The notes below the pieces were generated by a model. That model was not told the origin of the DNA. It saw only the letters and a program-made list of their open reading frames with translations, and made no database searches. The translations under genes and the position numbers were made by a program. A stretch of DNA of 5,551 nucleotides, taken from NCBI GenBank assembly GCA_035256085.1, contig DATEYP010000328.1, positions 1 through 5,551 of the forward strand, in the 5' to 3' direction. Within the stretch, counting starts at the first letter, position 1; every line of letters starts with the position of its first letter. Origin of the DNA: UBA6901 sp035256085. Its GTDB lineage: Bacteria > Pseudomonadota > Gammaproteobacteria > Acidiferrobacterales > UBA6901. Below are positions 1-4,812 of the stretch, piece after piece.

Positions 1-1
1 G

Positions 2-328
2 TCGGAGTTTGTCGAATCTCCGGACACCGCGCAGCGCTGCCAGGTCGCGGCGAATAAACTGCTTGTTTCCGTAAGTGCCCAAAACAAGCTGCTGGTACAA
101 CTCATGGCCGGTTACATACTCAAGCGCATGCCGGGCGTTAAGTCGGTGGAGATCGACACCGCCGGTGAAATGCTCAATACCGAATTTATTTTCTAGGAAA
201 ATGCGCGCACCGCAGCGCGCCCGCTTGCGGCAATCGAAACACAAACCGGCGTAAGCGTGACCGACGCCCGCACCCGCCAGACGACGACGTCGGCCAAGCC
301 GTACAAGGTCGGCAAGGCCACCCGCTGA
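2..328 (+). pseudogene. 3' part of an unrecognised gene, interrupted by an in-frame amber codon
   Basis: The frame is open from the left edge (SEFVESPDTAQRCQVAANKL...) to a TAG at 194-196. The same frame then continues without another stop to TGA at 326-328, ending in KPYKVGKATR. Both halves have mostly G or C at third codon positions, and the other two forward frames are stopped in the first part, so both halves look coding. No in-frame start codon follows the TAG. An ATG at 201 lies in another frame and stops after 17 codons. The simplest reading is a recent nonsense mutation removing the last 43 residues. Natural termination at 196 followed by decayed sequence, or amber readthrough, are alternatives. 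The first part (KLLVQLMAGYILKRMPGVKS) looks like a soluble, partly helical protein. The tail is rich in Thr, Lys and Arg. I do not recognise the family and infer no function. Confidence 0.5.
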
Positions 329-356
329 GCACAAGACATCATAAACTAAAAACGGC

Positions 357-491
357 TTTAGCCGCAGATGAACGCAGATAAACGCAAATGAATCATGCCA
401 TGGAGGCACCGAGGCCATTCACCCTTTTGGCGGACCGGCGAATACAGGCAGCGCATTGAACATCCGCGTTTATCTGTGTTCATCTGCGGCT
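357..491 (+). repeat. Dispersed palindrome-ended repeat, copy 1
   Basis: The ends form a near-perfect 26-bp inverted repeat. Positions 360-385 (AGCCGCAGATGAACGCAGAT followed by AAACGC) pair with 466-491, with a single mismatch at 477. Each end is itself built of 10-bp units, such as GCAGATGAAC, GCAGATAAAC and GCAAATGAAT. The core of about 80 bp is not palindromic. The reverse complement of the core aligns with a second copy at 2469-2591, which shows this is a mobile or dispersed unit rather than a local hairpin. Sequences of the GCAGATGAACGCAGATAAAC type recur in the intergenic DNA of many bacteria and often give spurious ORFs reading NTDKR or NADKR. There is room for no transposase, so the element would be non-autonomous (MITE-like or REP-like). 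Confidence 0.8.
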
Positions 492-514
492 GACTGCTTT
501 TTCTAGGATGAAAG

Positions 515-543
515 GTCAAACGAAGTAGGGCTTCAGATATAAT
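515..543 (+). promoter_or_regulatory. Possible sigma-70 promoter for the hydroxylase gene
   Basis: A perfect TATAAT lies at 538-543, 41 bp before the GTG start of the hydroxylase gene. The best -35 candidate at the usual 17-bp spacing is GTCAAA at 515-520, matching only three of six consensus bases. The -10 is therefore strong and the -35 weak, as in activator-dependent promoters. The site lies just downstream of repeat copy 1 and would serve the three-gene block. No clear Fur-box palindrome was seen. Confidence 0.4.
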
Positions 544-584
544 GACTGTCGCGTTCATACTTCCTGCATAACGCGAGGCCCCCT

Positions 585-1259
585 GTGCTGCTCCGGATTC
601 CTTCAGTACTCGACCGCAGTGACCTCGACATCGTGCGGCGCATGCTGGCCGGTGCCCCGTTCGTGGACGGCAAGCTTTCCGCGGGACAGGTCGCCAGGCG
701 CGTCAAGCACAACCAGGAAGTGGACCGGCGCGCGCGCGAACTCGAACAGCTCAACAATCTGGTCATGGGCAAGCTGGTGCAGCACCCGGTCTACCGCAGT
801 GGCGCCCTGCCGCTGCGCGTCGCTGCTCCCTACTACGCGCGCTACACGCCCGGCATGCAGTACGGCGATCATGTCGACGATCCGGTCATGGGCGCGGACG
901 GCGCGCTCTACCGCTCCGACATTTCCATCACGGTCTTTCTCGGCGACCCGGCGGGCTACGATGGCGGCGAACTGGTGATCAACACCCCGTTCGGCGAACA
1001 GCAGGTGAAACTGCCGGCCGGGGATGCGGTGATGTATCCTTCCTCCAGCCTGCACCGCGTCGCTAAGGTGACTCGCGGCGAGCGACTGGTGGCTGTCGCC
1101 TGGCTGCAAAGCCTGGTGCGCGACCCGGCGCGGCGCGAGCTGTTACACGAGCTCAACAGCGTGCGCGAACGCCTGCTCGCGAACACACAGGAGACCGAAG
1201 ATGCAAAGCTGATCAACAAGACCTACGTTAACCTGGTGCGCATGTGGGGTGATCTGTAA
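585..1259 (+). CDS. piuC: Fe(II)/2-oxoglutarate-dependent PKHD-type hydroxylase, YbiX/PiuC family
   Basis: A 224-residue cytosolic dioxygenase, expected to use Fe(II), O2 and 2-oxoglutarate to hydroxylate an unidentified substrate. Family members are linked to iron-limitation responses, and their true substrates are not established. The length and sequence match the E. coli YbiX type (about 225 residues) from end to end. An N-terminal part reads FVDGKLSAGQ...VKHNQEVD. The double-stranded beta-helix carries the iron ligands H96 and D98 (YGDHVDDP) and H157 (YPSSSLHRV), with R167 the likely 2-oxoglutarate anchor. YDGGELV (125-131) and LPAGDAV (143-149) are family hallmarks. The GTG start at 585 is preceded by GAGG at 575-578 with 6-nt spacing and gives the expected N-terminus (LLRIPSVLDRSD). 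It heads a co-directional block with the membrane protein and msrB. No TonB receptor, a common neighbour of piuC, is visible. The family call is secure. The symbol is by similarity. Confidence 0.92.
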   Translation: MLLRIPSVLDRSDLDIVRRMLAGAPFVDGKLSAGQVARRVKHNQEVDRRARELEQLNNLVMGKLVQHPVYRSGALPLRVAAPYYARYTPGMQYGDHVDDPVMGADGALYRSDISITVFLGDPAGYDGGELVINTPFGEQQVKLPAGDAVMYPSSSLHRVAKVTRGERLVAVAWLQSLVRDPARRELLHELNSVRERLLANTQETEDAKLINKTYVNLVRMWGDL

Positions 1260-1303
1260 TATCCCGGCGCTGAACTTTGTCTAACCGCTGCCTTCAAAAT
1301 AAC

Positions 1304-2017
1304 ATGACCAATCGGCCGATCAACGACCTCCCGGCGTGGTGGTGGGCGGGCCTGCCGCTCGCCATGCTGCTGCTCACCGTGGCGGCGTACTTTGCTTCTC
1401 CGGAATACATCCAGATGGTGATCCGCAAGGACACCGGGCCCGATGGCGGCGGCATCGCCGAGCACGGCACGGTGCTGGTGCTGGTGCCCGGCATCGTCGC
1501 CGGCATCGCGGTATTGCGCCACTATCGCGCGCATCTCCCGCTGATGCTGACCGGCTGGGTTTTGGTCTGGACCCTGGCATGCATCTACTTTGCCGGCGAA
1601 GAGGCCAGCTGGGGCCAACACTACCTCCACTGGGGCACGCCGGACATTCTTCATGGAGTCAACGATCAACAGGAAACCAACCTGCACAATATCGGCACCT
1701 GGTTTGACCAGAAGCCGCGCACCCTGGTGGAACTCTGGGTAGTGGTGGCCGGACTGATCCTGCCGCTGTGGTGGGCAATCCGGAGGCGTGCGCCCTTTGG
1801 CAGAATGGCATGGCGCGAATGGTTCTGGCCGACCACGATCGGCATTTTGTCAGCGGCAATTTTCCTCGGCACGCATATCCTCGGTGTTGCCGGGAAGATT
1901 ACCGGCCTGCAGGCACTGCAATTGATCGGCGCAAACGAGCTGCGCGAGTTCTATATCGCCATGTTTCTGTCTTCCTATCTCCTGTCCATCTGGTACCGGC
2001 TGCGCCAGCGGCCCTGA
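1304..2017 (+). CDS. Six-helix inner-membrane protein of unknown function
   Basis: A 237-residue polytopic membrane protein. Hydrophobic segments fall near residues 12-30, 53-71, 79-97, 142-159, 175-193 and 214-231. Between helices 3 and 4 is a polar stretch of conserved appearance, AGEEASWGQHYLHWGTP (97-113), followed by NDQQETNLHNI (120-130). Its Glu, His, Gln and Asn residues at the membrane face suggest a metal or catalytic site, though this is inference. I recall similar GEExSWGQ...NxQxExNLHN patterns in uncharacterised bacterial membrane proteins but cannot name a characterised family. I chose ATG 1304. The frame could extend nine codons upstream to TTG 1277, but neither start has a good Shine-Dalgarno sequence. 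The gene begins 44 bp after the hydroxylase stop and ends 18 bp before msrB, so co-transcription is likely. Confidence 0.75.
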   Translation: MTNRPINDLPAWWWAGLPLAMLLLTVAAYFASPEYIQMVIRKDTGPDGGGIAEHGTVLVLVPGIVAGIAVLRHYRAHLPLMLTGWVLVWTLACIYFAGEEASWGQHYLHWGTPDILHGVNDQQETNLHNIGTWFDQKPRTLVELWVVVAGLILPLWWAIRRRAPFGRMAWREWFWPTTIGILSAAIFLGTHILGVAGKITGLQALQLIGANELREFYIAMFLSSYLLSIWYRLRQRP

Positions 2018-2035
2018 CCCTTGCTGGAGCACGCC

Positions 2036-2431
2036 ATGAAACCACCCGTTGACAAAACCGAAGCCGAATGGCGCGCGTCGCTCACGCCCGAGCAATACCG
2101 CATCACCCGCGAGAAAGGCACGGAGCAGGCCTTTACCGGCAAATACCACGACTGCCACGATAACGGCGCCTATCGTTGCGCCTGTTGCGGGGCGGAGCTG
2201 TTCAGCTCCGAGACGAAATATGATTCGGGCAGCGGCTGGCCCAGTTTCTTTCAGCCATCGAAACCCGAGAACATCGGCGAGGAAACCGACACCAACCACG
2301 GCATGCGCCGTACCGAGGTCCATTGCCGCCAGTGCGGCGCGCATCTCGGTCACGTATTCCCCGATGGGCCGGAACCCACCGGCCTGCGCTACTGCATCAA
2401 CTCCGCGTCGCTCAGGCTGGAAAAGAAGTAA
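2036..2431 (+). CDS. msrB: Peptide-methionine (R)-S-oxide reductase MsrB
   Basis: A 131-residue cytosolic enzyme that reduces methionine-R-sulfoxide in proteins back to methionine. The full SelR domain is present: YRITREKGTE near the N-terminus, zinc ligands C48/C51 (RCACCGAEL) and C97/C100 (HCRQCGAHL), SGWPSF (66-71), GHVFPDGP (105-112) and the catalytic Cys C120 in RYCINSASL. The usual resolving Cys of E. coli-type MsrB (GCGWPSF) is Ser here, S67. Recycling must therefore use another Cys (C40 and C50 are the non-zinc candidates) or act directly through thioredoxin. ATG 2036 was chosen because GGAG at 2026-2029 sits 6 nt upstream. TTG 2021 is an in-frame but less likely start. It is the last gene of the three-gene block. 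No stem-loop terminator was seen after it, and the dispersed repeat follows within 40 bp. Confidence 0.96.
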   Translation: MKPPVDKTEAEWRASLTPEQYRITREKGTEQAFTGKYHDCHDNGAYRCACCGAELFSSETKYDSGSGWPSFFQPSKPENIGEETDTNHGMRRTEVHCRQCGAHLGHVFPDGPEPTGLRYCINSASLRLEKK

Positions 2432-2468
2432 CCCACTGCAGAGACACTTGAATCCAGGAAAAAGTAGT

Positions 2469-2591
2469 TAGCCTCAGATAAACGCGGATGTTCAATGTGC
2501 TGCCTGTATTTGCCAGCCCGCCAATTGGGTGAATGGTCCCGCGCAATCATGGCATGATACATTTTCGTTTATCTGCGTTCATCCGTGGTTA
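2469..2591 (-). repeat. Dispersed palindrome-ended repeat, copy 2 (inverted relative to copy 1)
   Basis: This aligns with the reverse complement of 357-491. Shared blocks include ATAAACGCGGATGTTCAATG (2479-2498), GCTGCCTGTATT, GGGTGAATGG, ATGGCATGAT, and the right end GTTTATCTGCGTTCATC. Differences are scattered substitutions and loss of roughly one 10-bp unit at the left end, where AGCCTCAGATAAACG replaces AGCCGCAGATGAACACAGAT plus AAACG. Because of that loss its terminal inverted repeat is less complete than that of copy 1. It lies between msrB and the metallophosphoesterase fragment and is non-coding. Confidence 0.78.
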
Positions 2592-2673
2592 AACGCAGTT
2601 TCAGGTTGTATGCGTCTCCCCTTCTGTAATACATTCCATCGAAAAATCGGCGGCGTCAGATTATCCGGCCTCG

Positions 2674-2895
2674 ATGAGACTTCATGTCCTGTCGGATGTG
2701 CATCGTGATCATTCCGGCGAGATCGCGCTTCCCACCGTCGATGCGGATGTGGTCGTTCTGATGGGCGACGTCGATGGCGGCTTCGACGGCCTGCGCTGGG
2801 CGATGCGCAGCTTCACGCAGCCGACGCTGTTCGTCCTCGACAACTACGAGAACTACGAGATCGTCGCGAGCAATGAGGAAAATCTCGTGCGAAGG
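2674..2895 (+). pseudogene. Truncated metallophosphoesterase gene, 5' fragment
   Basis: The first 55 codons match the intact paralogue at 4070-4771 in 48 positions (MRLHVLSDVHRD..., GDVDGGFD). Similarity extends 20 bp upstream of the ATG without gaps (2654-2673 against 4050-4069). It fades after the codons for ASNEENLVR, near 2890. The open frame runs on to 2988, but its tail is unrelated and lies antisense to the response-regulator gene. Only motifs D8-x-H10 and GD (31-32) remain. The GNHE motif is destroyed: where the intact copy has GNHEIV, this one has DNYENYEIV, caused by a 9-bp tandem duplication plus His to Tyr changes. The later His-containing motifs are absent. A catalytic product is therefore not possible. 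It is a decayed duplicate, perhaps still transcribed. Confidence 0.88.
2842..2859 (+). repeat. 9-bp tandem duplication inside the pseudogene
   Basis: AACTACGAG occurs twice in direct succession (2842-2850 and 2851-2859). The intact paralogue has a single AACCACGAG, encoding the Asn-His-Glu of the metal-binding GNHE motif. The duplication plus a C to T change (His to Tyr) in both units ruins the site. Confidence 0.85.
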
Positions 2896-2911
2896 AGTCG
2901 TTCTGCACAGG

Positions 2912-3562
2912 TTATCCGCCGTGTTTCTGACACTTGTCACGGCCCCAGATCGCGACCTCGAGACGCGAGTGAAGGTTGGTTTTCTTGAACACGTTTTTTA
3001 TGTGCTGCTTCACCGTGCCTTCTGTAATGTCAAGGCGACGCGCGATGGCCTTGTTCGCCAGACCCTCGACGATGAGATTGACAATCTCCCACTCGCGGTC
3101 GGTGAGTCCGGGGTCGGTCAGATGCCCCTTCTTGCGCTGCGCGCGCACCAGCTTGTCGACCAGCTCCTCGGAAAGCACGAGATTGCCCTGTGACGCTGAG
3201 CTCAATTTCTCGCACACCTCGTCAATATCCATGTTCTTCAGCAGGAAACCGTCGGCACCGCCGCGCAACGCGCTCATAAGAATGTCTTCGTCGTCCGAGT
3301 ACGTGAGCATGATCACCTGGCTATCGAGGTCTGCGGCTTTTATGGCCTTGAGTGTCTCAATGCCGTTCATGCCCTTCATACTGATGTCGAGCACGATCAG
3401 GTCCGGGTTGAGTTGTTTTGCGAGATCGAGCCCGGTAGCGCCGTCTGCCGCCTCGCCAACAAACTGAAAGTCCTCTCCCAGTTCGAACAGCCGGCGTAAT
3501 CCATTGCGCACGAGCGGATGGTCGTCGATCACGAGAACGGTCTGACGTTCGGTGACGGTCAT
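2912..3562 (-). CDS. NarL/FixJ-family two-component response regulator
   Basis: A 216-residue cytosolic transcription factor switched by phosphorylation. The receiver domain (about 8-122) has the acidic pair D13/D14 (VIDDHP), phospho-acceptor D59 (LIVLDISMKGMNG), T87 and K109 (FLLKN), so all key residues are present. A short linker leads to a LuxR-type helix-turn-helix (about 150-208), with LTDREWEIVNLIVEGLANK and then IARRLDITEGTVKQHIKNVF. The similarity is closest to NarL/NarP in layout. On the minus strand the ATG at 3562 is preceded by AGGA about 10 nt upstream. No histidine kinase is visible on either side, so it is an orphan in this window. Its 3' end converges on the truncated metallophosphoesterase fragment. 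Its target genes are unknown, and the adjacent DsrC-like cluster is only a candidate. Confidence 0.94.
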   Translation of the reverse strand: MTVTERQTVLVIDDHPLVRNGLRRLFELGEDFQFVGEAADGATGLDLAKQLNPDLIVLDISMKGMNGIETLKAIKAADLDSQVIMLTYSDDEDILMSALRGGADGFLLKNMDIDEVCEKLSSASQGNLVLSEELVDKLVRAQRKKGHLTDPGLTDREWEIVNLIVEGLANKAIARRLDITEGTVKQHIKNVFKKTNLHSRLEVAIWGRDKCQKHGG

Positions 3563-3637
3563 AGCATTGTCGTCCTGATTCTGGTTCCAGTGGCTGAGGG
3601 CCGCCGCAGTTCCATTAGCCCGAAACGAAGCGCGTAG

Positions 3638-3662
3638 GGTGTAATAGGCAGCGTATTGCGCC
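3638..3662 (+). repeat. Small imperfect hairpin resembling a dispersed repeat
   Basis: GGTGTAATA (3638-3646) pairs with TATTGCGCC (3654-3662) across a 7-nt loop: nine pairs, two of them G-U if transcribed rightward. The surrounding text (GCGTAGGGTGTAATAGGCAG) resembles the GTAGGGTG...AATAAGCG...CATTGCGCC class of palindromic dispersed repeats in proteobacteria, recalled from memory. No T-run follows, so it is not a classical terminator. Confidence 0.45.
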
Positions 3663-3953
3663 GCCTAGTTTGCGTCAAACCAGACACACCCCTCGCCTTC
3701 TTTCCCTATTCGATCCGTGCCGCTGCCGCCCCGCCCAGTCGCAGGGCAAGAGCAATTGTTCAATGCGGGAGATCAACACGATTAATTTCGGCAACGACAT
3801 TAAGAACACCTCTAGATGTACTCCACGACCTCAGGCTGGCCTTTCAGAAAACTGGAGCTTAATCGCGCTGAGGTGTTCAGCGGTATGCAGGCCTCATTGG
3901 AATAACTGAGTTAGACACGTTCCATGGCTATTCCGAAATGGATACATGTCCTG

Positions 3954-3966
3954 CCCCCGACGGGGG
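3954..3966. repeat. Short C5/G5 hairpin
   Basis: CCCCCGACGGGGG is a perfect 5-bp G/C stem with a GAC loop. It lies about 100 bp before the metallophosphoesterase start and lacks a T-tract on either side, so termination is unlikely. It could be part of a leader, a protein site, or a remnant of a mobile element end. Confidence 0.4.
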
Positions 3967-4069
3967 ATAGATCGAAATCGAACAATAGTCGCTTAATGCG
4001 TCATCGCATCGTCAGGCTATCTCGATCATGCCTATGGCATCTGCGGCAGCGTCAGGTCTTCCGGTCTCG

Positions 4070-4771
4070 ATGAGACTCCATGTCCTGTCGGATGTGCATC
4101 GCGATTTATCCGGTGAGATAGCGCTTCCCGCCGTTGATGCCGACGTGGTGGTGCTGGCGGGCGACGTCGACGGCGGCTTCGACAGCCTGCGCTGGGCGAT
4201 GAGTGCATTTACACAGCCGGTGCTGTTCGTCCTCGGCAACCACGAGATCGTCGCGGGCAACGAGGAGAAGCTCGCGCGCTTCCGCGCGCTGGCCGAAGGC
4301 AGCAGCGTCACCATCCTCGAAAACGATGTCTGGGAGCATCGCGGCGTGCGCTTTCTCGGTTGCACGCTCTGGGCGCCGACCACGCAGCGGATGCGCGTGG
4401 CGCACAAGAACTCCATCGCCTGGCTGCGCGAGATGCTGGCGCAGCCCCACGACGGTCCTACCGTCGTCATCACCCACTACGCACCGCTGCACCAGTCGCT
4501 GCCGCACGAGGTTCGCATTGACGATGCCGTCGCCCGTCGACTCGCCGTGGACCTGCGCGAGCTGATCGAGCCCTCGAACATCGCCCTCTGGATTCACGGC
4601 CACATCCACGCGCGTCAGGATTATTTCTGCGGGCGCACCCGCGTCGTCTGCAATCCGCGCGGCTACGCCAATGATGTCGAGCCGCGGTTTGATCCCGGTT
4701 ACGTGGTCGAAGTCGGGTGCATGTCTCTGGAGCTTTCAATGTCTCCGGAGCATTCAATGGAGTCGAGCTGA
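4070..4771 (+). CDS. Calcineurin-like metallophosphoesterase, intact copy
   Basis: A 233-residue predicted cytosolic phosphoesterase with a two-metal site. All signature motifs are in order: D8-x-H10 (LSDVHRD), G31-D32 (AGDVDGG), GNHE (56-59), H136 (ITHYAPL) and GHIH (177-180), ending with a conserved-looking CNPRGYAND (194-202). The substrate (protein phosphate, nucleotide or other) cannot be read from sequence. ATG 4070 is chosen because MRLHVLSDVH is the usual family N-terminus and matches the paralogous fragment. ATG 4028 would add 14 residues (MPMASAAASGLPVS). Neither start has a clear Shine-Dalgarno site. The C-terminus carries a small tandem repeat (MSLELSMSPEHSMESS). The gene ends 41 bp before the first DsrC-like gene, on the same strand, so the two are probably co-transcribed. 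Confidence 0.92.
   Translation: MRLHVLSDVHRDLSGEIALPAVDADVVVLAGDVDGGFDSLRWAMSAFTQPVLFVLGNHEIVAGNEEKLARFRALAEGSSVTILENDVWEHRGVRFLGCTLWAPTTQRMRVAHKNSIAWLREMLAQPHDGPTVVITHYAPLHQSLPHEVRIDDAVARRLAVDLRELIEPSNIALWIHGHIHARQDYFCGRTRVVCNPRGYANDVEPRFDPGYVVEVGCMSLELSMSPEHSMESS
4721..4756 (+). repeat. 18-bp tandem repeat at the phosphoesterase 3' end
   Basis: ATGTCTCTGGAGCTTTCA (4721-4738) is followed directly by ATGTCTCCGGAGCATTCA (4739-4756), identical in 16 of 18 positions. A third partial unit starts with ATGGAGTC at 4757. The product is MSLELS-MSPEHS-MESS. It lies beyond the catalytic core and keeps the frame. Confidence 0.85.
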
Positions 4772-4798
4772 GCCGTTCCCGTTTCGTTTTTTCTTCGA

Positions 4799-4804
4799 GG
4801 GAGG
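4799..4804 (+). promoter_or_regulatory. Ribosome binding site deciding the start of the first DsrC-like gene
   Basis: GGGAGG sits 8 nt before ATG 4813. The same frame is open back to ATG 4717, inside the phosphoesterase gene, but this site and the family N-terminus (TITVAGKTVEVD) fix the start at 4813. Confidence 0.8.
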
Positions 4805-4812
4805 AAAACACC

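Larger units (their letters stand above)
3563..4069. other. Gene-poor spacer between the response regulator and the metallophosphoesterase
   Basis: About 500 bp separate the divergently oriented regulator and phosphoesterase, so this stretch should hold both promoters. No convincing consensus promoter was found. Short plus-strand frames exist (for example 3817 to about 3900, encoding MYSTTSGWPFRKLELNRAEV and a few more residues, and a 49-codon frame 3924-4073 whose TGA overlaps the phosphoesterase ATG), but they lack Shine-Dalgarno sites and recognisable content. Two hairpins are listed separately. A motif CGTCAGG...TCTCGAT occurs at 4009-4025 and again at 4050-4071, the second copy running into the start codon region. 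Confidence 0.5.

Noticed and set aside
358..558. Minus-strand 66-residue ORF containing QPQMNTDKRG
   Set aside because: It is a translation of the dispersed repeat. The NTDKR-type peptide is a known artefact of this repeat class.
603..1109. Long minus-strand ORF opposite the hydroxylase gene
   Set aside because: Antisense shadow of a well-supported GC-rich gene. It is rich in Ala, Arg and His, with no recognisable domain.
1850..2353. Minus-strand 167-residue ORF opposite msrB and the membrane gene
   Set aside because: It crosses two genuine genes on the other strand and has no family features.
3954..3966. Rho-independent terminator
   Set aside because: The GC stem is only 5 bp with a 3-nt loop, and no T-run follows on either strand.
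3924..4073. 49-codon plus-strand frame whose TGA overlaps the phosphoesterase ATG, suggesting a coupled leader peptide
   Set aside because: No Shine-Dalgarno site, no recognisable content, and the overlap alone is weak evidence.
4106..4609. Minus-strand 167-residue ORF opposite the metallophosphoesterase
   Set aside because: Antisense shadow. A similar shadow exists opposite the pseudogene because the two DNA segments are homologous, not because the reverse frame is coding.
4717..4812. N-terminal extension of the first DsrC-like gene (MHVSGAFNVSGAFNG...)
   Set aside because: It is the 18-bp repeat of the upstream gene read in another frame. The strong GGGAGG site and family alignment place the start at 4813.
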